64,000 nt of DNA from Anaerococcus nagyae (GCF_017874535.1 NZ_JAGGLS010000001.1:186001-250000); one strand, 5' to 3'. Counted from the stretch's first letter, positions 42,534 through 52,905 are shown. Notes: generated by a model from the sequence alone, not told the origin. A program made the numbers and translations.

Positions 42534-43981
42534 AATGTTTCTTTATTTGTCCAATAAGTTACTTTCCCGCCGCCTACTGTAAATAATCCATTTCCATCAT
42601 CATCTATAACTACTTCTTCATTTTTACCTGATAGATCTACATAAGTAGCACCTGCTTCACTTTCTCCAACGTGCATTTGTTTTTCTGCATTATCTTTGAT
42701 TGAAATTAGTACTGCTAGTGGCTTGTGTTCCTCATCTCCGCGTCTAACCCAACCTATAACTGCTGGATCATCGAAGTAATCATCTTGATCTCCATAATTA
42801 TAGTTCTTACGAACTTTTATCATATTATTAATCATACCTTCTAATGAATCTGTTTTTGTTGGTCCACAAAGTCCATAATAATCACCTGCAAATATACATG
42901 GGTAGCCATCTTTTCTAAATAAAATTAAGGCATAGGCTATTTCCTTAAACCATCCATCTACCCAAGAATCAAGTCCTTGACCTGGTTGGCTATCGTGATT
43001 ATCTACAAAAGTAACCGCTTGTTCTGGAAAGTCTTTTACAATAGTATTATCAAAAATCTTTCTCATATCGTAATTGCCCATGGACTTACTAGCTTCTTCA
43101 AAGTGAAAGTGAAGCGGCACATCAAATAGATCTATTTGATAATTTGTAGATTCTAAATATGCACTAATAGTATCCTTAGAATATTGCCAAAATTCTCCAA
43201 ATAGATAAAAGTTTTCTATCCCATTTTCATCTATGATATGACCTGATAAATCTTTGATAAAGTCTTCTGATATATGTTTTAAAGCATCGTAACGGAAGCC
43301 ATCTACATCAGTCTCTTTTATAAACCAGTCAGTCCATTTAAATATTTCATCACGTACTTCTGGGTGAGTATGGTCTATATCGTTATTCATAAGGTAATCA
43401 AAGTTTCCTTTTTCATTGGAAACATCGATATCCCAATATTTCCCATCTCCAACTATCCTATAGATAGCAGAAGTTTCTGATAAATCATCATAGTCTACAC
43501 CGGTAAAGTGATACCAGTGCCATTGCATTCCGGAATATTTTCCCTTACGACCTGGAAAAGTGAAATGAGTCCAAGCTTCTATATCAGTTTCTTCTCCAAC
43601 ATCTTGAGTACGGTTATTTTGATCAACCATTACTGCCTTAAACTTTTCTTTTGCATCTCCATTTCCCTTATGGTTTAAAACTACATCAGCATAGCATTTT
43701 ATTCCTGCTTCATGAAGAGAGTTTATCGCCTCTAGTAGCTCTTCTTTAGTACCATATTTGGTTCTTATTGTTCCTTTTTGGTCAAATTCTCCCAAATCCC
43801 AAAGGTCATAGGCACCATAACCTACATCCATATCGGATCCACCCTTGGTCATTGGTGGCATCCATAGTGCATCTATGCCATTTTCTTTAAGTTTTTTTGC
43901 ATTTTTTCTTAGATTTTTATAAAAACTGCCATCTGCTGGAGTGTCCCACTCGAAAGATTGCATCATTACTTCATTTGCCAT
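42530..43981 (-). CDS. Cytoplasmic alpha-amylase (GH13)
   Basis: 483 residues without a signal peptide. It starts 'NEVMMQSFEWDTPADG' like bacterial cytoplasmic amylases. GH13 motifs: 'CYADVVLNHK', nucleophile in 'DGFRYDALKHI', acid/base Glu in 'FYLFGEFW', and 'TFVDNHDSQ'. It hydrolyses alpha-1,4-glucans such as glycogen or imported maltodextrin. It overlaps deoC by one base and rnhA by 4 bases in a four-gene operon headed by a SpoIIE-type phosphatase gene. Confidence 0.95.
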   Translation of the reverse strand: MANEVMMQSFEWDTPADGSFYKNLRKNAKKLKENGIDALWMPPMTKGGSDMDVGYGAYDLWDLGEFDQKGTIRTKYGTKEELLEAINSLHEAGIKCYADVVLNHKGNGDAKEKFKAVMVDQNNRTQDVGEETDIEAWTHFTFPGRKGKYSGMQWHWYHFTGVDYDDLSETSAIYRIVGDGKYWDIDVSNEKGNFDYLMNNDIDHTHPEVRDEIFKWTDWFIKETDVDGFRYDALKHISEDFIKDLSGHIIDENGIENFYLFGEFWQYSKDTISAYLESTNYQIDLFDVPLHFHFEEASKSMGNYDMRKIFDNTIVKDFPEQAVTFVDNHDSQPGQGLDSWVDGWFKEIAYALILFRKDGYPCIFAGDYYGLCGPTKTDSLEGMINNMIKVRKNYNYGDQDDYFDDPAVIGWVRRGDEEHKPLAVLISIKDNAEKQMHVGESEAGATYVDLSGKNEEVVIDDDGNGLFTVGGGKVTYWTNKETL

Positions 43982-44622
43982 TATTTATCCTCTGCACAAA
44001 TTTCTATAGACTTGCTTGCTCCAATTCTACTAGCTCCTGCTTCTACCATTTCTAATGCTTCACTTGCCGTATGAATTCCTCCACTAGCTTTCACTCCTAT
44101 ATTAGGACCCACTGTTTTTCGCATAGTAGCTATATGTTTAGCTTTTGCACCATCTGTTGAAAAACCAGTAGATGTTTTTACAAAATCAGCTCCTGCTTTT
44201 ACTGCAAGATCGCAAGCTTTTATAATTTCTTCTTCTGTAAGTAAACAAGTTTCCACGATAACTTTTAAAATATTATTTCCACAAGCCTCTTTAACTGCTT
44301 TTATATCTTCTATAACATAGTCATAGTCTTTTTCCTTGAGTCGGCCAATTTCTATAACCATATCAATTTCATTAGCACCATCTTCTATAGCACATTTTGT
44401 CTCATAAGCCTTAGCAGATGTAGCCATAGCTCCTAATGGAAATCCAACAACCGCAGTTATTTTTACATCTTTATTATAGTCTTTTATAAGTTTTACAAAT
44501 GATGAATTTACACATACACTGTAAAAATCATTTTCTATGGCTTCATCTACAAGCTTTTTTATATCAGAGCTTGTAGCCTCTGGCTTAAGATTCGTATGGT
44601 CAATCAATCTATTTAACCTCAT
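43981..44622 (-). CDS. deoC: Deoxyribose-phosphate aldolase
   Basis: 213 residues. '[16 protein letters not shown]' N-terminus, Schiff-base Lys in '[11 protein letters not shown]', 'VGFPLGAM', and 'GVKASGGI'. It splits 2-deoxyribose-5-phosphate into glyceraldehyde-3-phosphate and acetaldehyde. It overlaps the upstream phosphatase gene by 14 bases. Confidence 0.97.
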   Translation of the reverse strand: MRLNRLIDHTNLKPEATSSDIKKLVDEAIENDFYSVCVNSSFVKLIKDYNKDVKITAVVGFPLGAMATSAKAYETKCAIEDGANEIDMVIEIGRLKEKDYDYVIEDIKAVKEACGNNILKVIVETCLLTEEEIIKACDLAVKAGADFVKTSTGFSTDGAKAKHIATMRKTVGPNIGVKASGGIHTASEALEMVEAGASRIGASKSIEICAEDK

Positions 44623-45718
44623 CTTCGTTCTCCTTATAAGAAATCATAGCAAGGGTTATATCATCTTGTTGCTCTCCCCAAGTAAAATCACTTATTCTAT
44701 CATATATCTTATTTATATCCTGAAATTTACAAAAAGTTTCTCTTAATTTCTCAAGACCAAATTCTTTTTTATCTTCATTACTAGCTTCTATTGCTCCATC
44801 AGTAAAAAAAAGAATTTTGTCCCCTTCTTCTAAGTTTAAGGTCACTTCATTATATACATCTGGTTCTATAATATTTGAAATCATTCTACCATTAGCATGG
44901 AGAAATTTGCAAGTATAGGCACTATTCTTATATAGCATTGGTGGGCAATTATGACCAGCATTAGAAAATATTAAGCTATTGTCTTTAAAATCGAAAATTC
45001 CAAGCCAAGCTGTAAAATACTGAGAAGAATCTATATCTAAATCAAAAAATCTTTCACGAAGTTTAAGAAAGGCATCTGAAGGAGTAAATTCTGGGTGCTT
45101 ATCAAAAATTGAGCCTATAGATACCTTAATGAACATAGTCATTATAGATGCCTTGACCCCATGTCCCATTACATCAGCTATATAAAATGCATATCTACTA
45201 TCATCTAGCCTTATAATGTCATAAAGATCTCCAGAAACATTAGCACTAGGTATATATATACCTTCTAAAATAATATTTCCATAATCCTTACTTTTAGGTA
45301 AAATAGAAGACTGAACTTTTCTAACAAATCTTATATCATCAAGCATACTTCGATTAGCTTCAAATAACTCAATTTTCATCATAGTTTCTCTAGTTATATC
45401 ACGAAAAACTTCAACTGTACCCTTGTATTTATCTTCATAAAAAATAGGAGAAGCCTTTATGCTATAGTATCTTTCTGAAATAAGTTTTTCCTCAACTACA
45501 GTGGTATTTCTAATAGACTCATTCTCACTTGCAAGGTTACGGGGGACATTTTCATCTAGATATATCTTAAGATCTTCGGACTTCTTCCTAGCTTCTTTTA
45601 AAGAATCATTAATAAACATAGTGTTTCCTTTAGGGTCCACTATCCTAACCCAATCATCCATTGAGTTTAACACAGCAAAATTTGTTTCTTCTAATTTATC
45701 TACAAGTGTTTTTGCCAT
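44609..45718 (-). CDS. PAS plus SpoIIE/RsbU-type PP2C phosphatase
   Basis: About 369 residues from ATG at 45718 ([11 protein letters not shown]), preferred because an AAGGGA site lies 8 bases upstream. An ATG 3 codons earlier would touch that site. The N-terminal PAS-like domain (about 10-120, '[20 protein letters not shown]') is followed by a PPM domain with '[20 protein letters not shown]', '[13 protein letters not shown]' and '[18 protein letters not shown]'. Such proteins dephosphorylate anti-sigma antagonists in stress signalling. No partner switch genes (RsbV/W) are nearby, and it leads a metabolic operon. Confidence 0.9.
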   Translation of the reverse strand: MAKTLVDKLEETNFAVLNSMDDWVRIVDPKGNTMFINDSLKEARKKSEDLKIYLDENVPRNLASENESIRNTTVVEEKLISERYYSIKASPIFYEDKYKGTVEVFRDITRETMMKIELFEANRSMLDDIRFVRKVQSSILPKSKDYGNIILEGIYIPSANVSGDLYDIIRLDDSRYAFYIADVMGHGVKASIMTMFIKVSIGSIFDKHPEFTPSDAFLKLRERFFDLDIDSSQYFTAWLGIFDFKDNSLIFSNAGHNCPPMLYKNSAYTCKFLHANGRMISNIIEPDVYNEVTLNLEEGDKILFFTDGAIEASNEDKKEFGLEKLRETFCKFQDINKIYDRISDFTWGEQQDDITLAMISYKENEDEVK

Positions 45719-45727
45719 AACTTCCAT

Positions 45728-46136
45728 CCCTTAACACATTAATTTTTGAAACTTCTTACTAATAACTATATCATTTTACCTAAACTTTGGCAAATAATTC
45801 TCAAAGTATATATACTTGGAATTTCAACGTTTATAAGATTTAAATTGAATTTAAGGAAAGCAATATTTAAAATTTCTAATTTTATAAGCTTTATATAAGT
45901 AATAAAGATAAATATATTGACCAAAAATTACAATACTATAATAAAATGGATTCATTTTATATAACAAGTAAGTTTTTTTATAAAATATAAAAATAATACT
46001 TATTAACTATTCTTCCTATTTTTACATATAGAAAGATAAATTGAAGATAATAAACTCGTATTAACCTATATCACATGCCAAAGTATATTGTATAATACTT
46101 TATTATCTTTGTATTTATAATATAATTATCTAATGA
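45728..46136. other. AT-rich intergenic region without recognisable features
   Basis: About 400 bases between the SpoIIE-type phosphatase and a HAD gene. It presumably contains the phosphatase promoter, but I could not see a gene, strong hairpin or repeat. Confidence 0.5.
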
Positions 46137-46778
46137 TTAATTTATGTAATTAATAACTTGATAAAGATCAACAAGCTCTCTATCAGCATCAAAATTTTTA
46201 TCAAAAGAAGTATCATGAACTATAAAGTAGTCAATACCAGCAGCTTTGGCAGCCTTATATCCATTATTTGAATCTTCTAATATAAGTGCTTCATTTTTTT
46301 CAACCCTAGCTTTTTCGATTGCCTTTATAAATATTTCTGGATTTGGTTTACTTTCTTTAAGTTCTTCTCCGGATATAATAAAATCAAAGTATTCGTAAAT
46401 TCTTTCCTTCTCTAATAAAAATGAAACTTTTTCTCTAGAAGAAGATGATGCTACACAAGCCCTAATATTATTTTCTTTAATAAATTTTAATAGTTGGTCA
46501 AGTCCTTCTTTTTTGATACTTTTTTCATAACTCTTAAAATATTCTTCTCTATAATCTTTAAGTTTATTTCTAAACTGTGTAGTTTTTTCTTCACTGCCTA
46601 TATCATCTGCAATAAATCTATGAATACCAGCTTCACTCATTCCAGCCATTTGGTTTCTTTTATTTATATCATAGGAAAATCCATAATCTGCAGCAAACTT
46701 TTTGCAAGATTCATAATACATTTTCTCAGTATCAAACATCAAACCATCCATGTCAAATATTATTAGCTTATATTTCAT
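46137..46778 (-). CDS. HAD-IA hydrolase (beta-phosphoglucomutase-like)
   Basis: 213 residues. Motif I 'FDMDGLMFDTEKMYYESCK', motif II 'CVASSSS', Lys in 'SKPNPEIF', and motif IV 'LILEDSNNGYKAAKAAG'. The cap between motifs I and II is helical (subclass IA). A substrate such as a sugar phosphate or pyridoxal-type phosphate cannot be read from the sequence. Single gene with a moderate ribosome site (GGAGATT). Confidence 0.92.
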   Translation of the reverse strand: MKYKLIIFDMDGLMFDTEKMYYESCKKFAADYGFSYDINKRNQMAGMSEAGIHRFIADDIGSEEKTTQFRNKLKDYREEYFKSYEKSIKKEGLDQLLKFIKENNIRACVASSSSREKVSFLLEKERIYEYFDFIISGEELKESKPNPEIFIKAIEKARVEKNEALILEDSNNGYKAAKAAGIDYFIVHDTSFDKNFDADRELVDLYQVINYIN

Positions 46779-46905
46779 TTCAATCTCCTAACTATGTTTT
46801 TCGTATTAATTAATAATATTACTATTTTTAGTTATTAAATCAAAGTCTATAAAACATAATGGTAGGTATATATTTTTTATTTATCTAAATCTTTAATATA
46901 AATAA

Positions 46906-46936
46906 CAAAAAAGGCAAGGTATAATAAGCCTTACCT
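46906..46936 (-). terminator. Terminator after thiC
   Basis: Stem AGGTAAGG/CCTTGCCT (one G-U pair) followed by a U run on the minus strand. Confidence 0.85.
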
Positions 46937-46951
46937 CTACTAATACTTTTA

Positions 46952-48259
46952 TTATAATATATCTATTTCTTCACCTTCTAGGGCCTTGTTCATGCTCCTA
47001 ATTGAGCAGAATTTACCACACATAGAACATGAATCTTCATTTTCTGGCTTGTATTCATCCCTTTTTGTGCGTGCTTTTTCTGGGTCCATGGCAATGTTAA
47101 ATTGTGCTTCCCAATCTAGATTTCTTCTAGCATCTGCCATTTGATCATCTAGCTCTCTTGATTTTGGCAACTTATTTGCTATATCTGCTGCATGAGCTGC
47201 AATTTTAGTTGCAATAATACCTTCTCTAGTATCTTCTACATTAGGTAAGCCTAAGTGTTCTGCAGGAGTTACATAACAAAGAAAGCTAGCTCCATTTTGA
47301 GCAGCTATAGCTCCCCCTATAGCTGCTGTTATGTGATCATAACCTGGAGCTATATCTGTAACTATTGGCCCTAATACGTAGAAAGGTGCTCCTTTACATA
47401 AACTTTGTTGTATTTTCATATTAGCTGCTATTTGATCCATAGGCATGTGTCCTGGTCCTTCTACCATTACTTGTACATCCTTATCCCAAGCTCTTTGTGT
47501 AAGTTCTCCAAGTCTAACTAGCTCATCAATTTGAGATATATCAGATGCATCTGCAAGACAACCTGGACGACAAGCGTCTCCTAGGGATATAGTAACGTCA
47601 TATTCACGACAAATATCTAAGATTTCATCGTAATATTCATAGAATGGATTTTCCTCTCCAGTCATACTCATCCAAGCAAATACTAGAGAACCGCCTCGAG
47701 AAATTATATTCATCTTTCTCTTTTCATTCTTTATTTGATCCATAGTTTTTTTATTTATACCACAGTGAAGAGTTACAAAATCCACACCATCTTCTGCGTG
47801 TAGTCTTATTACATCTACAAAATCTCTTCCACTTATATCTTTAAGGTCTCTTTGATAATGGATTACAGCATCATATACTGGTACTGTTCCAAGCATTACC
47901 TTGCTTTCTTCAACAAGTTTTTGTCTAAATGGTTGGGTGTTTCCATGACTTGATAAGTCCATAATTGCATGAGCACCAAGTTCTATAGTTTTATTTACTT
48001 TTTCTATTTCCTTATCATAGTCTTTTGCATCTCTTGATATACCCAAGTTAACATTAACCTTTGTTGTAAGCATTGATCCTAATCCTTCTGGATCTATTGC
48101 TTTATGTTTAATATTTGCTGGAATAATGGCTTTACCTTCAGCTATGTATCCTCTTAAAGTCTCTGGATCTATATTTTCTTTTTTAGCAACGACTTCCATT
48201 TCAGAAGTTATTATCCCCATTCTAGCAGCTTGCATTTGTGTCTTGTAATTTCTTTGCAT
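46952..48259 (-). CDS. thiC: Phosphomethylpyrimidine synthase
   Basis: 435 residues, short form of ThiC. The radical-SAM-type cluster CSMCGKFC lies near the C-terminus, with '[14 protein letters not shown]' and '[20 protein letters not shown]' in between. It converts aminoimidazole ribotide to HMP phosphate for thiamine. It is a lone thiamine gene here, controlled by a TPP riboswitch terminator, and complements ThiT-mediated uptake. Strong ribosome site AAAGGAGA. Confidence 0.97.
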   Translation of the reverse strand: MQRNYKTQMQAARMGIITSEMEVVAKKENIDPETLRGYIAEGKAIIPANIKHKAIDPEGLGSMLTTKVNVNLGISRDAKDYDKEIEKVNKTIELGAHAIMDLSSHGNTQPFRQKLVEESKVMLGTVPVYDAVIHYQRDLKDISGRDFVDVIRLHAEDGVDFVTLHCGINKKTMDQIKNEKRKMNIISRGGSLVFAWMSMTGEENPFYEYYDEILDICREYDVTISLGDACRPGCLADASDISQIDELVRLGELTQRAWDKDVQVMVEGPGHMPMDQIAANMKIQQSLCKGAPFYVLGPIVTDIAPGYDHITAAIGGAIAAQNGASFLCYVTPAEHLGLPNVEDTREGIIATKIAAHAADIANKLPKSRELDDQMADARRNLDWEAQFNIAMDPEKARTKRDEYKPENEDSCSMCGKFCSIRSMNKALEGEEIDIL

Positions 48260-48360
48260 TTTATTAGCTCTCCTTTTTTAATTTTTATTATTCAAGGTTG
48301 ATTTATATATAGAGGAGAACCCATGTTAATCGTAATACATCTACGTTAAGGATTATAAAA

Positions 48361-48390
48361 TAAAAAATACCTGCAAAAATATGCAAGTAC
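48361..48390 (-). terminator. TPP-riboswitch terminator before thiC
   Basis: Stem TACTTGCA/TGCAGGTA (48382-48389 and 48368-48375) with a U-rich run. It lies between aptamer and thiC and is the likely transcriptional output. Confidence 0.87.
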
Positions 48391-48399
48391 TACATCTTT

Positions 48400-48482
48400 T
48401 TGCTCCCTACGCTAGTATTAACTAACAGGTTCTAAGGGTCAGGTTTTACCTTCTCAACTTTTATAGTAAAGTCCCCCTGCGA
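48400..48482 (-). ncRNA. TPP riboswitch upstream of thiC
   Basis: Minus strand shows GCAGGGGGACTTT, GTTGAGAAGGT, TGACCCTTAGAACCTGTTAG and the closing TACTAGCGTAGGGAGCA. These are the TPP aptamer elements in order, upstream of a terminator and thiC. Confidence 0.93.
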
Positions 48483-48560
48483 TTTATTTAATTTAACCTA
48501 CAATCATCCTAACACTATGTATTAGCTTTGTCAAATTGCTATTTTTAAAATTAAGATAAA

Positions 48561-48592
48561 TAAAAAAGCACCTTTGTTTCGCCAAAGATGCT
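48561..48592 (-). terminator. Terminator at the end of the ribosomal superoperon
   Basis: Stem AGCATCTTTG/CAAAGGTGCT around GCGAAA with a 6-U tail on the minus strand, about 80 bases past rplQ. Confidence 0.87.
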
Positions 48593-48674
48593 AGAAGTCT
48601 TGTTTTAACTTATTAATTTATTTTTATACTAATAACTAAGCCCAATATTACTCTCTTATCAGACTGGATTATTA

Positions 48675-49016
48675 TTAAACTAATTCAAGTATAGCTCTTT
48701 CTGAGCCATCTCCTCTCCTTGGTCCTAGTTTTAATACTCTTGTGTATCCACCGTTTCTTTCAGCATATTCTGGAGCTATTTCGTCAAATAGCTTTTGAAC
48801 TGTTGAAGGTTTATAAATGTAAGCTGCTGCTTGTCTTCTTGAGTGAAGTGTATTTTCTTTGCCAAGACTAATCATTTTTTCTGCCATCTTTTGTGTTTCT
48901 TTAGCTCTTGAAATAGTAGTTTCAATTCTACCGTTTTCGAATAAAGAAGTCACTTGGTTTCTAAGCATGGTATTTCTATGGTCAGTTCTTCTGCCAAGTT
49001 TTCTTTTATTAGCCAT
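48675..49016 (-). CDS. rplQ: 50S ribosomal protein L17
   Basis: 113 residues starting '[20 protein letters not shown]', the L17 signature, and ending RAILELV. Last gene of the alpha operon, 9 bases after rpoA. Confidence 0.98.
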   Translation of the reverse strand: MANKRKLGRRTDHRNTMLRNQVTSLFENGRIETTISRAKETQKMAEKMISLGKENTLHSRRQAAAYIYKPSTVQKLFDEIAPEYAERNGGYTRVLKLGPRRGDGSERAILELV

Positions 49017-49025
49017 TCTTACCTC

Positions 49026-49982
49026 CTATTCATCTTTTAGACTTAGACCCATATCATGAATCTTATCTTTTACTTCTTCTAATGATTTTTTACCAAAATT
49101 TTTGATAGTTTTAAGTTCTGCTTCAGATTTTTCTACTATATCACCTACTGTATCAAAACCAGCTCTTTTTAGACAGTTAAATGAACGTAAAGATAGATCC
49201 ATTTCTTCAATCGTCTTGCCTAACTCTGTATCACTTGGTTCTGTGAAAGTTTCTTCTTCAACTTCCTCGATTTCTTCTTCTTCAACAAATTCTACATTTG
49301 GAAGATCTTTGAAGTAAGTGAAGTCATCTATAAGAATACTTGCACCTTCTGATAAAGCTTCTTGTGGTGAGATAGTTCCATTTGTCCATACTTCTATGAC
49401 AAGTTTATCATAGTCTGTTGCTTCTCCTACTCTAGTATTTTCTACATAGTAGTTTACTTTTTCAACCGGAGTAAATGAAGAGTCAATAGCGATAGTTCCG
49501 ATAGGATCTGAGTCAGATTTGTTTTGATCTGAAATTCTATATCCCTTACCATTTGTAACTTCAAGTGATATAAATAGCTTAGCCTTGTCATTAACAGTTG
49601 CTATATAATGATCAGGATTTGCAATTTCAATTGAACTATCCTTGCTTATATCTTTTGCTGTTACAATCTTTGGTCCTTCAATATCTAAAAATAATGTTAC
49701 ATCTTCATCACTATTTTTCTTAATATCAAGACCCTTTAAGTTTAGGATGATTTCAGGAACGTCTTCTACTACTCCATCAATTATTGAAAATTCATGGAGG
49801 ACTCCTTCTATGAGAATTTTTGAGACGCTAGAACCAGGTAAGGATGAAAGTAACACCCTTCTCATACTGTTTCCAATGGTTGTACCATAGCCTCGTTCAA
49901 GTGGATATAAGGCAAATTTGCCATAATTGCTGGCTTCGTCTATATCCAATATTTCAATATTTGTATCTAATTTTTCGATCAT
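49026..49982 (-). CDS. rpoA: RNA polymerase alpha subunit
   Basis: 318 residues. N-terminal domain with 'PLERGYGTTIGNSMRRVLLSS' and 'GVVEDVPEIILNLKGLDI' drives alpha dimerisation and core assembly. The C-terminal domain ('IEEMDLSLRSFNCLKRAGFD', 'LKTIKNFGKKSLEEVKDKI') contacts promoter UP elements. The linker is unusually acidic (EEEEIEEVEEET near residue 235). Placed between rpsD and rplQ as usual. Confidence 0.98.
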   Translation of the reverse strand: MIEKLDTNIEILDIDEASNYGKFALYPLERGYGTTIGNSMRRVLLSSLPGSSVSKILIEGVLHEFSIIDGVVEDVPEIILNLKGLDIKKNSDEDVTLFLDIEGPKIVTAKDISKDSSIEIANPDHYIATVNDKAKLFISLEVTNGKGYRISDQNKSDSDPIGTIAIDSSFTPVEKVNYYVENTRVGEATDYDKLVIEVWTNGTISPQEALSEGASILIDDFTYFKDLPNVEFVEEEEIEEVEEETFTEPSDTELGKTIEEMDLSLRSFNCLKRAGFDTVGDIVEKSEAELKTIKNFGKKSLEEVKDKIHDMGLSLKDE

Positions 49983-50014
49983 GGTAACTCCTTAGTTCTA
50001 ACTTTTTTTAATTA

Positions 50015-50608
50015 TTATTTAGAGTAGAACTCTACGATCATACGTTCTTCTACTGGTATATCAATGTCTTCTCTAGTTGGGAATCTATCAATTGTTACTT
50101 TTAAGTTTTCTATATCAGAATTTATCCAATCAACTACTCCAAAAGTTGCGTTTGTTTCTTTGATAGTTTTGAATAATTCTTTGTTTTTAGATTTTTCACG
50201 TACTTCGACTACATCGCCTTCTTCTACAAGATATGAAGGGATATCTACTTGTTTACCATTTACTAATAAATGTCCGTGAGTTACTATTTGTCTTGCTTCT
50301 CTTCTTGTTCTTGCAAGACCTGATCTAAATGCTATATTATCTAATCTTCTTTCGCAAAGGATTATAAGTTGTTCACCTGTTTGTCCTTCCATTGTAGTTG
50401 CTTTTTCATAGTATCCTCTAAATTGTTTTTCAGATACTCCATAGATAAATTTAGCTTTTTGCTTTTCTCTTTGTTGCATACCGTAGTCTGACATTTTACC
50501 ACGTCTTTGTGGGAGTTGTCTTTTAGATTCACCTGTGTATCCAAGGTATGCTGGAGAAATTCCTAAAGCTCTTGCTCTTTTATAAACTGGATCTTTTGAT
50601 ACTGCCAT
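50015..50608 (-). CDS. rpsD: 30S ribosomal protein S4
   Basis: 197 residues. 'QLPQRRGKMSDYGMQQREKQ' and the S4-domain 'RRLDNIAFRSGLARTRREAR', 'VTHGHLLVNGKQVDIPSYLV'. It nucleates 30S assembly and can regulate the alpha operon. Between rpsK and rpoA, as is common in Firmicutes that keep rpsD in the alpha operon. Confidence 0.98.
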   Translation of the reverse strand: MAVSKDPVYKRARALGISPAYLGYTGESKRQLPQRRGKMSDYGMQQREKQKAKFIYGVSEKQFRGYYEKATTMEGQTGEQLIILCERRLDNIAFRSGLARTRREARQIVTHGHLLVNGKQVDIPSYLVEEGDVVEVREKSKNKELFKTIKETNATFGVVDWINSDIENLKVTIDRFPTREDIDIPVEERMIVEFYSK

Positions 50609-50620
50609 AATTTCTCCTTA

Positions 50621-51016
50621 TTAAACTCTTCTTCTTTTTGGTGGTCTGCATCCATTATGTGGAATTGGTGTTACATCTTTAATCATTGTAACTTCAAGTC
50701 CTGCAGCTTGTAAGCTTCTTATTGCAGATTCACGTCCAGAACCTGGTCCTTTTACATATACTTCTACTGTTTTTAGTCCTTGGTCAATTGCTTTTTTAGC
50801 AGCTGTTTCTGCAGCTTCTTGTGCAGCAAATGGTGTAGATTTTCTACTACCTCTAAAACCAAGTTGTCCAGCAGATGCCCAAGATAAAGCGTTACCTTGC
50901 ATATCTGTAATAGTTACCATTGTGTTATTAAATGTTGAGTTAATGTGAGCTTGGCCACGTTCAACATTTTTCTTAACTCTACGTTTACGTGATGTTGTTT
51001 TTCCTTTTTGAGCCAT
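50621..51016 (-). CDS. rpsK: 30S ribosomal protein S11
   Basis: 131 residues. '[20 protein letters not shown]' and '[18 protein letters not shown]', '[15 protein letters not shown]' identify S11, part of the mRNA exit platform. It follows rpsM by 8 bases. Confidence 0.98.
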   Translation of the reverse strand: MAQKGKTTSRKRRVKKNVERGQAHINSTFNNTMVTITDMQGNALSWASAGQLGFRGSRKSTPFAAQEAAETAAKKAIDQGLKTVEVYVKGPGSGRESAIRSLQAAGLEVTMIKDVTPIPHNGCRPPKRRRV

Positions 51017-51024
51017 TGTTCTCC

Positions 51025-51369
51025 TTAACCCTTTCTTCCTTTTCTAGTTCTAGCGTTATTTTTTGTATTTTGTCCTCTTACTGGAAGTCCCGCTTTGTGT
51101 CTAAGACCTCTATAGCTGTTGATTTCACGAAGTGCTCTAATATTCATAGATGTTTCACGACGTAAATCACCTTCGATTGTATAGTTGTTTAGTTGTTCAC
51201 GGATTTTACCTAATTCTTCTTCAGTAAGATCTTTCATTTTTGTATCAGGATTGATTCCTGTATTTTTTAATATTTCGTTTGCAGTTGCACGACCGATACC
51301 ATAGATATAAGTAAGGCCTATTTCTGCTCTTTTTTCTCTAGGTAAATCTATACCAGCTAATCTTGGCAT
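51025..51369 (-). CDS. rpsM: 30S ribosomal protein S13
   Basis: 114 residues. '[20 protein letters not shown]' and '[20 protein letters not shown]' are S13 hallmarks. It contacts the P-site tRNA and the head-body bridges. It follows rpmJ by 9 bases. Confidence 0.98.
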   Translation of the reverse strand: MPRLAGIDLPREKRAEIGLTYIYGIGRATANEILKNTGINPDTKMKDLTEEELGKIREQLNNYTIEGDLRRETSMNIRALREINSYRGLRHKAGLPVRGQNTKNNARTRKGRKG

Positions 51370-51378
51370 TAAACCCTC

Positions 51379-51492
51379 CTAACCTTGTCTTTGTTTATGC
51401 TTTGGATTTTCGCAAATTACCATAACTTTACCATTTCTTTTGATAATTTTGCATTTATCGCACATTTTTTTTACTGATGCTCTAACTTTCAT
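51379..51492 (-). CDS. rpmJ: 50S ribosomal protein L36
   Basis: 37 residues, too short for most ORF cut-offs. ATG at 51492 with an AAGGAG site, stop TAG at 51379-51381. Starts [14 protein letters not shown]. Zinc ligands Cys11, Cys14, Cys27 and His32 are all present, so this is the zinc form. It lies between the repeat array and rpsM. Confidence 0.95.
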   Translation of the reverse strand: MKVRASVKKMCDKCKIIKRNGKVMVICENPKHKQRQG

Positions 51493-51572
51493 GTTATTCT
51501 CCTTGTCTTTATCTGACTTATTTTTAAGTCCTAATGGAATTATCCTCTCAAGGCTTTATAGATTAGTCTTTA

Positions 51573-51898
51573 GGACTCATAATCACCCGTCTGGTTAATC
51601 TAGGACTTCGTCTCGAAAATGTAAAATGCTTCGCATTTTCCACCCACGATGATTTTCCTCTCAAAGAAGATGCTCTTCTTCTCGCTTAGTTTTTCGGACT
51701 CATGATCGCCCGTCCGGTCGATCTAGGACTTCGTCTCGAAAATGTAAAATGCTTCGCATTTTCCACCCATGATGATTTTCCTCTCAAAGAAGATGCTCTT
51801 CTTCTCGCTTAGTTTTTCGGACTCATGATCGCCCGTCCGGTTAATCTAGGACTTCGTCTCGAAAATGTAAAATGCTTCGCATTTTCCACCCATGATGA
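51573..51898. repeat. Three tandem 123-bp direct repeats inside the ribosomal superoperon
   Basis: Copies start at 51573, 51696 and 51819, each at GGACTCAT; the third is cut at about 80 bases where infA begins, and a degenerate partial copy precedes the first. Within the unit are hairpins AAAATGC-TTC-GCATTTT and GAAGA-TGC-TCTTC, plus CGGAC/GTCCG. The unit holds no ORF I can support. The array fills the roughly 410-base gap between rpmJ and infA. Copies 2 and 3 are almost identical; copy 1 differs at a few bases. Confidence 0.93.
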
Positions 51899-51903
51899 TG
51901 GGA

Positions 51904-52122
51904 CTACTTCTTCCTCCAAGTGATTCTTCCTTGGCTTAAGTCATATGGAGATAGTTCTACTGTTACTTTATCTCCTTCTAGTATTCTTATGCTGTTCATT
52001 CGAAGCTTGCCTGAGATATGGGCTTGGATTTCGTGTCCATTGTCTAGTTCTACTTTAAATATTGCGTTTGGTAGAGCTTCTGTAACAACTCCTGTAACTT
52101 CTATAGCATCTTTTTTTGACAT
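51904..52122 (-). CDS. infA: Translation initiation factor IF-1
   Basis: 72 residues from ATG at 52122 ([11 protein letters not shown]), which has AAGGAGG just upstream. An in-frame start 10 codons earlier is not needed. S1/OB fold with '[20 protein letters not shown]' and '[20 protein letters not shown]'. It blocks the ribosomal A site during initiation. It follows adk directly; no map gene lies between. Confidence 0.96.
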   Translation of the reverse strand: MSKKDAIEVTGVVTEALPNAIFKVELDNGHEIQAHISGKLRMNSIRILEGDKVTVELSPYDLSQGRITWRKK

Positions 52123-52242
52123 ATATAGAACCTCCTTTTTTGCTTCTAACATGTCTTATAAAACTAATTTATTTGCCTTATATCCATAAGACATATTTGC
52201 TCAAAGAGATTCGATATTTTCTCTTTTTCTACTAATCATAAA

Positions 52243-52905
52243 TTAGTTTATTTCTCCTAATTTATGTTTAAATTCTTCAAAAACTTCATCGATAGTTTTG
52301 CTGCCATCAATACTCTTTAATATACCTTTGTTTGTGTAATAATCAATGAGTACCGCTGTTTGTTCATTGTAAACATCGATTCTATTTTTTACTGTTTCAA
52401 GTGTATCATCTGCCCTTTGAATTAGTTCTGTTTTACATTTATCACATATTCCATCTACCTTTGGTGGATGATTAATTATGTGATATGTAGCTCCACAATT
52501 TGGACAAACTCTTCTGCCTGTTACTCTTTCAATTAATATATCTTCATCTACATCAAAGTAGATTACTCCATCAATTTTTTGGCCCCTATCTTCCATACCT
52601 TGATCTAAAGCTTGGGCTTGGCTTAGGTTTCTTGGAAAACCATCGAATAAAACAATCTTATCAGAACTTTTTGTGTTTTCTTGCTTATCAAAGTAGTCCC
52701 ATAATAAATCAATGGTTAATTCATCTGGTACAAGATTACCTTGATCCATATACTCTTTTGCTTTTAAGCCTAGAGGAGTTTTATTGTGGATGTTATATCT
52801 AAATAAATCTCCTGTGGCTATTTGTACTGCATCTAAATTTTCTAAAATTTTATTTGATAGTGTACCTTTACCTGCTCCTGGGGGGCCTAACAATATAATA
52901 TTCAT
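52243..52905 (-). CDS. adk: Adenylate kinase, zinc-lid type
   Basis: 220 residues. P-loop 'LLGPPGAGKGTLS' and 'LFDGFPRNLSQAQAL'; the lid has two CxxC pairs (CPNCGATYH... and CDKC), so it binds zinc as in many Gram-positive enzymes. It balances AMP, ADP and ATP. It is 3 bases downstream of secY. Confidence 0.97.
   Translation of the reverse strand: MNIILLGPPGAGKGTLSNKILENLDAVQIATGDLFRYNIHNKTPLGLKAKEYMDQGNLVPDELTIDLLWDYFDKQENTKSSDKIVLFDGFPRNLSQAQALDQGMEDRGQKIDGVIYFDVDEDILIERVTGRRVCPNCGATYHIINHPPKVDGICDKCKTELIQRADDTLETVKNRIDVYNEQTAVLIDYYTNKGILKSIDGSKTIDEVFEEFKHKLGEIN

Noticed and set aside
51573-51898. CRISPR array in the infA-rpmJ gap
   Set aside because: The unit is 123 bases with the whole unit conserved, so there are no variable spacers, and no cas genes are near.
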